In this document: positions 7,746 to 16,239 of the stretch, in pieces
How positions within the stretch are numbered: position 1 is the stretch's first letter
Layout: each line of letters opens with the position of its first letter
Source: CAMAVH01 sp036500145
GTDB taxonomy: Bacteria; Pseudomonadota; Alphaproteobacteria; SMXQ01
Reading direction: 5' to 3'
NCBI GenBank assembly: GCA_036500145.1
Contig: DASYCO010000032.1
Span: forward strand, 1-33,176
Length of the DNA: 33,176 bases
Notes under the pieces: generated by a model
Database searches by the model: none
Told to the model about the DNA's origin: nothing
The model's input: the letters and a program-made list of their open reading frames with translations, nothing else
Program-made: the position numbers and the translations under genes

Positions 7746-8471
7746 ATGAGTTCCGTTCCCCTCGTTCTGCTGCCTGGTCTTGTCTGCGACCAGGCGGTTT
7801 GGCCCGCGCAGGTCGCCGGCCTCTCCGACATCGCCGCCTCGCAAGTCGTCGACTATGGCACGCTCGATTCGCTCGGCGGCATGGCCCACAAGGTCCTGGC
7901 CGAGGCGCCCGAGCGCTTCGCGCTGGCCGCCCATTCCATGGGCGGGCGCGTCGCCCTCGAAGTCGTGCGCCAGGCGCCGGAGCGCGTCACGGCGCTCGCC
8001 CTGCTCGACACCGGCTACCAGGCGCGCGACCGCGGCATGCAGGGCACGGCGGAGCGGGCTCAGCGCCAGTCCTTGCTGAAGGTGGCGCGCGACAGCGGCA
8101 TGCGCGCGATGGGCGGGATTTGGGTGCAGGGCATGGTCCACCGCGACCGGCTGGACGACACGGCGCTGATCGAGGACATCCTGGAGATGATCGCGCGCAA
8201 GACGCCCATCGAGTTCGCCGCGCAGATCAAGGCGCTGCTCGACCGGCCGGACGGCACGCCGGTGCTCGGCGAGATCCGCTGCCCGACCCTGGTGCTCTGC
8301 GGCCGGCAGGACAGCTGGAGCCCCTTGGCCCGCCACGAGCAGATGGCGGCGCTCATTCCGGGCAGCCGCCTCGTCGCCGTCGAGGACTGCGGCCATATGT
8401 CGACGATGGAACGGCCGGAGGCCGTGGCGGCGGCCCTGCGCGACTGGCTGACCGGCGGGGCTGCGGCCTAG
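7746..8471 (+). CDS. Alpha/beta hydrolase in the ligAB operon
   Basis: A 241-aa alpha/beta hydrolase with a complete-looking triad: S64 in AHSMGG (the first Gly of GxSxG is Ala), D189 in CGRQDSW and H217 in DCGHMS. It opens SSVPLVLLPGLVCDQAVW, placing an oxyanion-hole region at PGL. It follows ligB by 6 bp and closes the operon. In the 4,5-cleavage pathway the ligAB and dehydrogenase products lead to 2-pyrone-4,6-dicarboxylate, whose lactone is normally opened by the amidohydrolase LigI. No LigI is seen here, so this serine hydrolase is a candidate replacement (inference). It could also be an esterase freeing aromatic acids. Its stop codon overlaps that of convergent pcaB. Confidence 0.85.
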   Translation: MSSVPLVLLPGLVCDQAVWPAQVAGLSDIAASQVVDYGTLDSLGGMAHKVLAEAPERFALAAHSMGGRVALEVVRQAPERVTALALLDTGYQARDRGMQGTAERAQRQSLLKVARDSGMRAMGGIWVQGMVHRDRLDDTALIEDILEMIARKTPIEFAAQIKALLDRPDGTPVLGEIRCPTLVLCGRQDSWSPLARHEQMAALIPGSRLVAVEDCGHMSTMERPEAVAAALRDWLTGGAAA

Positions 8472-9808
8472 CGGATGTTCGGGAAGGCGCGCTTCGCTTC
8501 GGCGAGCACGCGCTCGACGAAGGCGTCCGCCGAGCCGAGGTAGTTGCGCGGATCGCGCAGCGCCGCGTAGTCCAGCGGCGCATCCGTCAGCGTCTTCAGC
8601 ACGTCGCAGAGATGCGTCCTGTCCTGCGCCACCGCCTTGCAGGCGGCGCTCACCAGCCGTTCGGCCTCGGGACGCGGCATGTGGCGCGCCAGGGCGAAGG
8701 TCGCCGCTTCCGCCAGCATCAGGCCGTCGGTCGCTTCGATCGTCGCGCGCATGCGCGCCGCGTCGATCACCAGCCCGTCGATCAAGACGATGGCATGGGC
8801 GAGGCCCGCGCCGGTCGCCAGGACCATCTGCGGCAGGGAGAGCCATTCCAGCGTCCAGCCGCTGCCGCCGCGCTCATGCTCCTGGCCGAGCGCCGCATGC
8901 ATCGTGGCGAGCTGACCGGCGTTGGCCTGGGCCAGGGCGACCAGCATCTCGGCGGCGATGGGATTCGCCTTCTGCGGCATGGTCGAGGAGCCGCCGCCGG
9001 CGGCGGGACGCGCCTCGCCCACTTCCGACTGCGCCATGAGCAGCACGTCGCGGCCGATCTTGCCGAGCGAGCCGCTGACCAGCGACAGCCAGCCGGCGAA
9101 TTCCGCGACGCTGTCGCGCTGCGTATGCCAAGGCGACGCGGGCGCGGCCAAATTCAGTTCCTTGGCGAAGGCCTCCGCCACCGCCACGCCATCCGCGCCG
9201 AGGGAAGCCAGGGTGCCGGCGGCGCCGCCGAACTGCACGACGAACAGCCGCGACTGCAGCTCCGTCAGGCGCGCCTGATGGCGGACGAGCATGGAGAGCC
9301 AGCCAGCGGCCTTCAGGCCGTAGGTCGTCGGCACGGCCTGCTGGAAGCGCGTGCGGCCGGCCATGACGGTGCCGCAATGGGCGGCAGCCTGCGCCGCCAG
9401 GATGTTCGCAAGCTGCGCGAGGCGCGACTGCAGGATGTGGCAGGCAGCCTTCAGGCGCAGCACCAGCGCCGTGTCGACGATGTCCTGGCTGGTGGCGCCC
9501 CAATGAACGTGAGGCCCCGCCTCGCCCGCCGCCTTGCGCAATTGGGCGACAAGGGCCATGACCGGCACGCCGGCCCCCGTCGTGCCCCCCGCAAGATCGG
9601 CCGGCTTGACCGTCAGGGCCCGCGCCGCCGCGTCAATGGTGGCAGCCGCGTCGCGCGGGATGACGCCCGCCTGGCCTTCGGCGCGCGCCAGGGCCGCTTC
9701 GACGTCGAGCAGGCCGCGCAGCTCCGCGTCGTCGGAGAACAGGCGCGCGAGCTCGTCGTCGGAGAGAAGCCCGCGATAGATTGCCGAATCGAACGGCGTG
9801 ACGCTCAT
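8468..9808 (-). CDS. pcaB: 3-carboxy-cis,cis-muconate cycloisomerase
   Basis: Cyclises 3-carboxy-cis,cis-muconate, the PcaHG product, to 4-carboxymuconolactone. It belongs to the fumarase/aspartase superfamily, with the signature GGSSTMPQKANP at residues 272-283 and the HWGATSQDIVDTA segment at 102-114. The 446-aa length matches Pseudomonas PcaB (about 450). I start at the ATG 9806-9808 (MSVTPFDSAIY); the frame is open 23 codons further upstream but that part overlaps pcaG. It is the last gene of pcaDCHGB. It meets the plus-strand hydrolase tail to tail with only CTAG shared, so there is no room for a terminator between them. Confidence 0.93.
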   Translation of the reverse strand: MSVTPFDSAIYRGLLSDDELARLFSDDAELRGLLDVEAALARAEGQAGVIPRDAAATIDAAARALTVKPADLAGGTTGAGVPVMALVAQLRKAAGEAGPHVHWGATSQDIVDTALVLRLKAACHILQSRLAQLANILAAQAAAHCGTVMAGRTRFQQAVPTTYGLKAAGWLSMLVRHQARLTELQSRLFVVQFGGAAGTLASLGADGVAVAEAFAKELNLAAPASPWHTQRDSVAEFAGWLSLVSGSLGKIGRDVLLMAQSEVGEARPAAGGGSSTMPQKANPIAAEMLVALAQANAGQLATMHAALGQEHERGGSGWTLEWLSLPQMVLATGAGLAHAIVLIDGLVIDAARMRATIEATDGLMLAEAATFALARHMPRPEAERLVSAACKAVAQDRTHLCDVLKTLTDAPLDYAALRDPRNYLGSADAFVERVLAEAKRAFPNIR

Positions 9809-9836
9809 GAGAAGTCCGTCGCGGTTGCCGGTACGG

Positions 9837-10406
9837 TCATACCTCGAAGAATACCGTTTCCTCGTCGCCCTGGACATGGATATCGAAGCGGTAGATGCCG
9901 TCCGCGCCGCGCGTCGCGACCAGCGTCTTGCGCCGTTCGGCCGGCACCGTGTTCAGCACCGGATCCTGCGTGTTGGCGTCCGTCTCGTCGGCGAAGTAGA
10001 GCCGCGTGAAGACGTGGCCCAGCATGCCGCGCGCCGACAGGATGATGGCGATGTGCGGCGCCTGCCAGGCGTTGCCGCGCCCCGGCACGGCGCCGGGCTT
10101 CACGGTCTCGAAGCGGAATTCGCCCTGCTTGTCGGTTTCGACGCGGCCGAAGCCGCTGAACTTGCCAGGCTCCGCCGACGGCGGATAGGCGCCTTCGGCG
10201 TCGGCCTGCCATATCTCGACTAGCGCGTCGGACATCGGCTTGCTCGCGCCGTCGAACACGCGGCCGGCGATGCGGATCTTCTCGCCCTTGATGCCGGGGA
10301 CCAGCAGGTTGCCGTTGACGATGCCGAGATGGCCGTAGCTCTCCGGCGTCAGGGCGTAGCGGAAGTAGGGGCCGATGGTCTGCGACGGGGTCTGCTTCAG
10401 AGTCAT
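9837..10406 (-). CDS. pcaG: Protocatechuate 3,4-dioxygenase, alpha subunit
   Basis: Structural alpha chain of the intradiol dioxygenase; the Fe(III) site is carried by PcaH. The 189-aa protein begins TLKQTPSQTIGPYF, the typical PcaG N-terminus. It shares the intradiol core (GRVFDGASKPMSDALVEIWQA) with PcaH but has no full set of iron ligands. I use the ATG at 10404-10406, 4 bp after the pcaH stop. The frame is open 16 codons further upstream, but that part overlaps pcaH and is not PcaG-like. pcaB follows after 28 bp. The alpha and beta chains assemble in equal numbers, which fits the tight packing. Confidence 0.93.
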   Translation of the reverse strand: MTLKQTPSQTIGPYFRYALTPESYGHLGIVNGNLLVPGIKGEKIRIAGRVFDGASKPMSDALVEIWQADAEGAYPPSAEPGKFSGFGRVETDKQGEFRFETVKPGAVPGRGNAWQAPHIAIILSARGMLGHVFTRLYFADETDANTQDPVLNTVPAERRKTLVATRGADGIYRFDIHVQGDEETVFFEV

Positions 10407-10410
10407 TTTC

Positions 10411-11121
10411 TCAATTCTCCATCGGCGTGGCGCCGCGGCCGCGCAACACGACATCGAAGGTGTAGCCGAGCGCCCATTCCGGCTTGGTCAGCTCCATCGA
10501 GAAGTCGCAGATCAGTCGCTTGCGCGCTTCCGGATCGGGGATGGTGTTGTAGATCGGGTCGTAGGCCAGCAGCGGGTCGCCCGGGAAGTACATCTGCGTC
10601 ACCAGCCGCGTGGCGAAGCTCGGCCCGAACAGCGAGTAGTGGATGTGCGCCGGCCGCCAGGCGTTGTGGTGGTTCTGCCACGGATAGGCGCCCGGCTTGA
10701 TGGTGATGTAGCTGTAGCGGCCTTCCGCGTCGGTGACGCAGCGGCCCGAGCCGAGGAAGTTCGGGTCGATCGGCGCGTCATGCTGGTCGACTTCATGCAC
10801 GTAGCGGCCCGAGGCGTTGGCCTGCCAGATCTCGATCAGCGTGTTCGGCACTGGGCGGCCGTTCTCGTCGAGCACGCGGCCCTCGACGACGATGCGTTCG
10901 CCGAGCGGCTCGCCGTTCTTGCGGGCGCTCTTCGTCAGGTCCGGCCCCAGGCTGCCGATGTGGCGCGCGTCGTACTGCGGCCCCGTCGTCTCCGTCACCG
11001 TCTGCGCCAGCGGAATCAGCTTCTGGCGCGGCGAGCGCAGCACCGTGGACTTGTAGCTGGGGTCGAGATAGGGCGGATGGATCGCCCAGTCGCGCGGGTT
11101 GTAGTCGTCGTTGGTGCTCAT
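10411..11121 (-). CDS. pcaH: Protocatechuate 3,4-dioxygenase, beta (catalytic) subunit
   Basis: Fe(III)-binding subunit; opens protocatechuate between C3 and C4 to 3-carboxy-cis,cis-muconate. All four iron ligands are visible: Y107 (GRYVHE), Y146 (PGAYPW), H159 and H161 (RPAHIHYS). Each is one residue lower than its Pseudomonas putida counterpart. At 236 aa the length is normal. The ATG at 11119-11121 overlaps the pcaC stop by 4 bp; the frame runs 77 codons further upstream, but that part is antiparallel to nothing real and overlaps pcaC coding in another frame. It lies in pcaDCHGB, followed by pcaG after 4 bp. Confidence 0.95.
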   Translation of the reverse strand: MSTNDDYNPRDWAIHPPYLDPSYKSTVLRSPRQKLIPLAQTVTETTGPQYDARHIGSLGPDLTKSARKNGEPLGERIVVEGRVLDENGRPVPNTLIEIWQANASGRYVHEVDQHDAPIDPNFLGSGRCVTDAEGRYSYITIKPGAYPWQNHHNAWRPAHIHYSLFGPSFATRLVTQMYFPGDPLLAYDPIYNTIPDPEARKRLICDFSMELTKPEWALGYTFDVVLRGRGATPMEN

Positions 11122-11495
11122 AGTCCGTTCTCCGCCGCTACCTTCTTGAGAATCGCGAACGCCGCGTTCGCCGCCGGCACGCCGGCATAGACGGCCACGT
11201 GCATCAGCGCCTCGCGGATTTCCGCGACGGTCGCCCCGGTGTTCTTCGTCGCCCGGATGTGCATGGCCAGCTCTTCGTGATGCCCAAGGCCCGCAAGCAG
11301 CGCGATGGTGAGCAGGCTGCGGGTCTTGAGGTCGATGGCCTCGCCCGTCCACACGCTGCCCCAGGCGGCCTGGGTGATGTAATGCTGGAAGTCCTCGTCG
11401 ATGGCCGTCTTGTTCTGTTCGGCGCGGTCCACATGGGCGTCGCCCAGGACCTTGCGCCGCACCTTCATGCCGCGCTGATGCAGATCGTCAGACAT
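11118..11495 (-). CDS. pcaC: 4-carboxymuconolactone decarboxylase
   Basis: Decarboxylates 4-carboxymuconolactone to 3-oxoadipate enol-lactone. The 125-aa protein shows the CMD-family pattern: GDAHVDRAEQNKTAIDEDFQ near the N-terminus, then AWGSVWTGEAIDLKTRSLLT and GLGHHEELAMHIRATKNTGAT. It is a free-standing PcaC, not the PcaD-PcaC (PcaL) fusion found in Rhodococcus and Streptomyces. It overlaps pcaD by 8 bp and pcaH by 4 bp, so the pca genes are translationally coupled. CMD-like proteins also include AhpD peroxidases, but there is no AhpD CxxC motif here and the context is decisive. Confidence 0.94.
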   Translation of the reverse strand: MSDDLHQRGMKVRRKVLGDAHVDRAEQNKTAIDEDFQHYITQAAWGSVWTGEAIDLKTRSLLTIALLAGLGHHEELAMHIRATKNTGATVAEIREALMHVAVYAGVPAANAAFAILKKVAAENGL

Positions 11496-12279
11496 GGCTC
11501 GCCTCCGCCAGAAAGGGGTCGATCAATCGGAAGAGCCGGTCGGGCGCTTCCACGCAAGGCAGATGGCCGACGCCGGCCATGATCTCCAGGCGCGCGCCGG
11601 CAATCGCCGTCGCCAGTTCCTGCGCCACCGCCGGCGGCGTCGCCACGTCCTCGGCGCCGCAGACGACCAGCGTCGGCACGGCGATCTTCGAGACTTCGGC
11701 AGTCAGGTCGGCATCGCGCAACGCATGGCAGGCGCCGACATAGCCGACGGGCGACATGGCCGCCAGGTCGGCGCGGAAGCCTTCGCACAGCGCGGGCGCC
11801 GTCTCGCAGAAGTTCGCCGCATACCAGCGCGGCGTGATCTCGCCCGCCATGTCGGGCAGGCCGCGTGCGGTGACCGCGTCGATGCGGGCCTGCCAGCCGG
11901 CCGGCGTGCCGATCTTGACGCCGCTGTCGCACAGCACGAGGGATTCGACGCGCGCGGGCGCGTCCAGCGCCGCGCGCTGCGCGATCAGGCCGCCGATGGA
12001 AACGCCGCAGAGCGTCGCCTGGCGAATGTCCAGCGCGTCCATCAGGCCCAGCAGGTCGCGCGCCAGCAGGCCAATCGAATAGGGGCCGTCGGCGACGGCG
12101 GTCTTGCCGTGGCCGCGCAGGTCGTAGCTCACGCAGCGCAGCGACGGGCTCATCTGCGCCATGACCGCGTCCCACGCCTGCAGGCTGGTGCCGAGGGCGT
12201 GGACGAACAGCAGCGCGCGCGAGCCCGAACCGCTCTCGCGGTAATGCATGTCGATGCCGTTGGCTTTCACGAAGGGCAT
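11488..12279 (-). CDS. pcaD: 3-oxoadipate enol-lactonase
   Basis: Hydrolyses 3-oxoadipate enol-lactone to 3-oxoadipate. It is a 263-aa alpha/beta hydrolase with nucleophile S94 (CGVSIGG), D211 (CGAEDVATP) and H239 (GVGHLP). The N-terminal HYRESGSG, HALGTS and YDLRGHGKT blocks are typical of PcaD. It is first in pcaDCHGB, the order known from Agrobacterium and Sinorhizobium. Its ATG (12277-12279) lies 42 bp downstream of a tandem PcaR-type operator. In those rhizobia the operon is controlled by the LysR protein PcaQ; no PcaQ gene is seen here, so IclR control is inferred. No strong ribosome site precedes the ATG. Confidence 0.93.
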   Translation of the reverse strand: MPFVKANGIDMHYRESGSGSRALLFVHALGTSLQAWDAVMAQMSPSLRCVSYDLRGHGKTAVADGPYSIGLLARDLLGLMDALDIRQATLCGVSIGGLIAQRAALDAPARVESLVLCDSGVKIGTPAGWQARIDAVTARGLPDMAGEITPRWYAANFCETAPALCEGFRADLAAMSPVGYVGACHALRDADLTAEVSKIAVPTLVVCGAEDVATPPAVAQELATAIAGARLEIMAGVGHLPCVEAPDRLFRLIDPFLAEASHV

Positions 12280-12320
12280 GGGTCGCCGATGAGTCAGGTC
12301 TGTGCCGCGAGGCGGGAAAA

Positions 12321-12383
12321 GTTCGTTAAACGAACAATAGTTCTTATTACGAACAAGCTAGAGCCGGCCAGCATGGGCGTCAA
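12321..12383 (-). promoter_or_regulatory. Promoter and tandem PcaR-type operator of pcaDCHGB
   Basis: The operator is GTTCGTTAAACGAAC (12321-12335, perfect arms) plus GTTCTTATTACGAAC (12340-12354, one mismatch), 19 bp centre to centre. On the minus strand a -35 TTGACG (12378-12383), a 17-bp spacer and a weak -10 TAGCTT (12355-12360) run directly into the operator. The promoter sits just after the pcaR stop codon, so pcaD need not depend on read-through from pcaR. The arrangement, with -10 abutting operator, is repeated at pcaIJF. Confidence 0.78.
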
Positions 12384-12402
12384 GGCGAGCCGCAACGGAG
12401 CC

Positions 12403-13170
12403 TCACGGCGTCCAGGCGGCGGTGATCTTCTTCGACGCTTCCTGCAAAGCCGGCAGCACGTTGCTGACGAGCTGCGCCTTCGAGACGCGGGCGACGTGCG
12501 TGCCGACGTTGATCGCCGCCTGGCAGCGGCCGCTGCGGTCGAACAGCGGCACGGCGATGGAGCGCACGCCGTTCTCCAGTTCCTGGTCGACGATGCAGTA
12601 GCCCTGCAGCTTCACTTCGCTCAGCAGCTTGCGCAGCGCGTCCTTCTGCACGACGGTCTTGTCGGTGATCGGCTCGAAGGGCGCCTTCGCGAAGAACTCC
12701 TCGAGCCACTCCGGCTCCTGGTGGGCGAGCAGCACGCGTCCCATGGAGGTGGCGTAGGCCGGCATGCGGCTGCCGATGCCGATGGTCATCGTCATGATGC
12801 GACGCGTCGCCACGCGCGCGACGTAGACGATGTCGGTGCCGTCGAGCACGGCCGCCGAGCAGGATTCCTCGATGGCGGCGCTCACCTCCTCCATGTAGCG
12901 CTGCGCCACCTCCCACCAGGGAATCGAGGAGAGGTAGGCGTAGCCGAGGTTGAGCACCTGCGGCTGCAGGGAGAAATACTTGCCGTCGTCGCTCTTCACG
13001 TAGCCGAGGCGCTTCAGGGTCAGCAGGAAGCGGCGCGCCGCCGCCCGCGTCAGGTCGGCGCGGCGGGCGACGTCGGTCAGCGTCAGCTTCTGGTGGTTGG
13101 GCCCGAACACCCGAATGACCGATAGACCCCGGGCGAGAGTCTGGACATATTCCGAATCACCCTTGGTCAT
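12403..13170 (-). CDS. pcaR: IclR-family regulator of the protocatechuate genes
   Basis: A 255-aa IclR protein of the PcaR/PcaU/PobR type. The N-terminal winged helix spans about residues 9-70 (helix-turn-helix around LTDVARRADLTRAAARRFL). The C-terminal effector domain follows (YMEEVSAAIEESCSAAVLDG...SIAVPLFDRSGRC...). Relatives sense protocatechuate or 3-oxoadipate and usually activate. The ATG at 13168-13170 has GGAGAAG about five bases upstream. It diverges from pcaIJF and is flanked by two of the three tandem operators (12321-12354 and 13200-13233), so autoregulation is likely. The third tandem site and the single sites elsewhere in the window suggest a wider regulon (inference). Confidence 0.9.
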   Translation of the reverse strand: MTKGDSEYVQTLARGLSVIRVFGPNHQKLTLTDVARRADLTRAAARRFLLTLKRLGYVKSDDGKYFSLQPQVLNLGYAYLSSIPWWEVAQRYMEEVSAAIEESCSAAVLDGTDIVYVARVATRRIMTMTIGIGSRMPAYATSMGRVLLAHQEPEWLEEFFAKAPFEPITDKTVVQKDALRKLLSEVKLQGYCIVDQELENGVRSIAVPLFDRSGRCQAAINVGTHVARVSKAQLVSNVLPALQEASKKITAAWTP

Positions 13171-13233
13171 TGACTTCTCCGGTCCGGCAAAGGAATAATG
13201 TGCGTAACACGAACTTATGTTCGATATACGAAC
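13170..13233 (+). promoter_or_regulatory. pcaIJF promoter and tandem PcaR-type operator
   Basis: A plus-strand promoter has -35 TTGACT (13170-13175), an 18-bp spacer and -10 AATAAT (13194-13199). The operator starts at the next base: GTGCGTAACACGAAC (13200-13214) and GTTCGATATACGAAC (13219-13233), again 19 bp centre to centre. Read on the minus strand, the first half is GTTCGTGTTACGCAC, which fits the GTTCG-N5-CGCAC box I recall for PcaR. It lies between pcaR (minus) and pcaI (plus), so it could act on both. Confidence 0.8.
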
Positions 13234-13308
13234 ATTACACCAAGTTCAATACTCTAAAAATTTGAACGGCCCGCGCTTTCCGCGCCTGGGCAATCTGGCG
13301 GTGCCGGA

Positions 13309-14163
13309 ATGGCTGACATCACATCCCTCTCCTCCGCGGTCGCGGGCCTCATCCACGACGGCGACAAGGTTGCCATGGAAGGCTTCACCCATCTCATCCC
13401 GCACGCGGCGGGCCATGAGATCATCCGGCAGGGCAAGAAGGACCTCACCCTGATCCGCATGACGCCTGACCTCATCTACGACCAGATGATCGGCATGGGC
13501 TGCGCGAAGAAGCTGATCTTCTCCTGGGGCGGCAATCCGGGCGTCGGCTCCCTGCACCGCTTCCGCGACGCCGTCGAGAACGCTTGGCCGCGCCCGCTCG
13601 AAATCGAGGAGCACAGCCACGCCGACATGGCCTGCGCCTACGACGCAGGCGCCGCCGGCCTGCCGCTCGCCATCCTGCGCGCCCATCGCGGCACCGACCT
13701 GCCGAAGTACAACGCGACGATCCGCGAGATCACCTGCCCCTTCACCGGCGAGACGCTGGTCGCCGTGCCCTCGCTGCGGCCCGACGTGGCCGTCATCCAC
13801 GCCCAGCAGGCGGACAGGAAGGGCAACGTGCTGATCTGGGGCATCAGCGGCGTGCAGAAGGAAGCCGTGCTGGCCGCCAAGCGCGCCATCGTCACGGTCG
13901 AGGAGATCGTCGACAAAGTCGCGCCGCGCGCCAACAGCGTCATCCTGCCGCACTGGGTGGTCAGCGCCGTCTGCCCCGTGCCCGGCGGCGCCTTCCCGTC
14001 CTACGCGCTCGGCTACTCGACGCGCGGCAACGACTTCTACAAGCGCTGGGACGCCATCGCGCGCGACCGCGACAGCTTCGCCAAATGGATGACGCGCCAC
14101 GTGCTCGAGACCAAGGACTTCGCCGAACACACGGCCTCCCTGTCGGAGCCCGCCCATGTCTGA
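13309..14163 (+). CDS. pcaI: 3-oxoadipate CoA-transferase, subunit A
   Basis: With PcaJ, moves CoA from succinyl-CoA to 3-oxoadipate, giving 3-oxoadipyl-CoA. The 284-aa protein has the CoA-transferase alpha opening (DGDKVAMEGFTHLIPHAAGHEIIRQ) and a GGNPGVGSLHR region. It is longer than Pseudomonas PcaI (about 230 aa) and resembles the longer alpha chains of the GctA type, so a related acyl-CoA transferase is possible, but the pcaJ-pcaF context settles the role. The ATG at 13309 lacks a clear Shine-Dalgarno. The operator ends 75 bp upstream. It overlaps pcaJ by 8 bp. Confidence 0.88.
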   Translation: MADITSLSSAVAGLIHDGDKVAMEGFTHLIPHAAGHEIIRQGKKDLTLIRMTPDLIYDQMIGMGCAKKLIFSWGGNPGVGSLHRFRDAVENAWPRPLEIEEHSHADMACAYDAGAAGLPLAILRAHRGTDLPKYNATIREITCPFTGETLVAVPSLRPDVAVIHAQQADRKGNVLIWGISGVQKEAVLAAKRAIVTVEEIVDKVAPRANSVILPHWVVSAVCPVPGGAFPSYALGYSTRGNDFYKRWDAIARDRDSFAKWMTRHVLETKDFAEHTASLSEPAHV

Positions 14164-14944
14164 GCTTTACGATCCCGAAGAGATGATGACCATCGCCGCC
14201 GCGCGCGCGCTCAGCGACGGCGACGTCTGCTTCGTCGGCATCGGCCTGCCGAGCACCGCCGCCAACCTGGCGCGCCTCACCAAGGCCCCCGACGTGGTGC
14301 TGATCTACGAATCGGGCTGCATCGGCGCCAAGCCGGACATCCTGCCACTCTCCATCGGCGACAGCGAGCTGGTCGAGACTGCCGACGTGGTCGTCTCCGT
14401 GCCGGAAATCTTCCGCTACTGGCTGCAGGGCGGCAAGGTCGACGTCGGCTTCCTCGGCGCCGCCCAGCTCGACCGCTATGGCAACATCAACACCACCATC
14501 GTCGGCGACTACAACGCGCCGAAGGTGCGCCTGCCCGGCGCCGGCGGCGCGCCCGAGATCGCCACCAATTCCAAGCAGGTCTTCATCACGCTGAAGCAGT
14601 CGACGCGCACCTTCGTCGACAAGCCGGACTTCATCACCTCGGCCGGCTACCTCACGGGCGGCGACGCCCGCGCGAGGCTGAACGTGCCGGGCCGCGGCCC
14701 GACCCAGGTGTTCAGCGACCTTGGCATCCTGCAGCCCGACCCGGTCACCAAGGAACTGACGATGACCAGCCTGCATCCCGGCGTGACGCCCGAGCAGGCC
14801 ATCGCCGCCACCGGCTGGCCGCTGAAGATCCATCCGCAGGCGACCGTCACCCCGGCGCCGACCGAGATCGAGCTGCAGACGCTGCGCGACATGAAGGCGC
14901 GCGCCGCACAGGCGCACAGCCGCAGCAACCTGCGCGCCAGCTAA
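14156..14944 (+). CDS. pcaJ: 3-oxoadipate CoA-transferase, subunit B
   Basis: Catalytic beta subunit of the 3-oxoadipate:succinyl-CoA transferase. The active-site glutamate that forms the CoA thioester is E52 (IYESG). The glycine-rich GAGGAPEIATNSK segment is the family's second conserved block. At 262 aa it is somewhat longer than Pseudomonas PcaJ (about 210), in line with the longer PcaI here. The ATG at 14156 lies inside the end of pcaI (8-bp overlap) with GGAG eight bases upstream. pcaF follows after 13 bp. Confidence 0.9.
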   Translation: MSELYDPEEMMTIAAARALSDGDVCFVGIGLPSTAANLARLTKAPDVVLIYESGCIGAKPDILPLSIGDSELVETADVVVSVPEIFRYWLQGGKVDVGFLGAAQLDRYGNINTTIVGDYNAPKVRLPGAGGAPEIATNSKQVFITLKQSTRTFVDKPDFITSAGYLTGGDARARLNVPGRGPTQVFSDLGILQPDPVTKELTMTSLHPGVTPEQAIAATGWPLKIHPQATVTPAPTEIELQTLRDMKARAAQAHSRSNLRAS

Positions 14945-14957
14945 AGGGTCCGCCGAC

Positions 14958-16163
<1,206 letters not shown>

Positions 16164-16200
16164 CCCGCGAAGGAATCAAGCCCGTCCGGAGCTTGTCCGA

Positions 16201-16237
16201 AGGGCGTCCCGCAGCAATGCGGGACGCCCTCTTTTTT
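16201..16237 (+). terminator. Intrinsic terminator after pcaIJF
   Basis: A perfect 12-bp GC-rich stem (AGGGCGTCCCGC, 16201-16212, with GCGGGACGCCCT, 16219-16230), a 6-base loop AGCAAT and a run of six T (16232-16237). It lies 37 bp after the pcaF stop and ends 2 bp before the convergent binding-protein stop. The T-run is on the plus strand only, so it should stop pcaIJF transcripts; for minus-strand transcripts it lacks the U-tract. It is the clearest terminator in the window. Confidence 0.95.
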
Positions 16238-16239
16238 GC

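Noticed and set aside
6783..8846. Minus-strand 687-codon open frame opposite ligB and the hydrolase
   Set aside because: Low-complexity shadow of real genes on the plus strand, with no recognisable domain.
6929..10009. Very long plus-strand open frame (over 1000 codons) across ligB, the hydrolase, pcaB and pcaG
   Set aside because: Arg/Gly/Ala/His-rich with no domain; it overlaps four well-supported genes. Stop codons are rare in shadow frames of GC-rich DNA.
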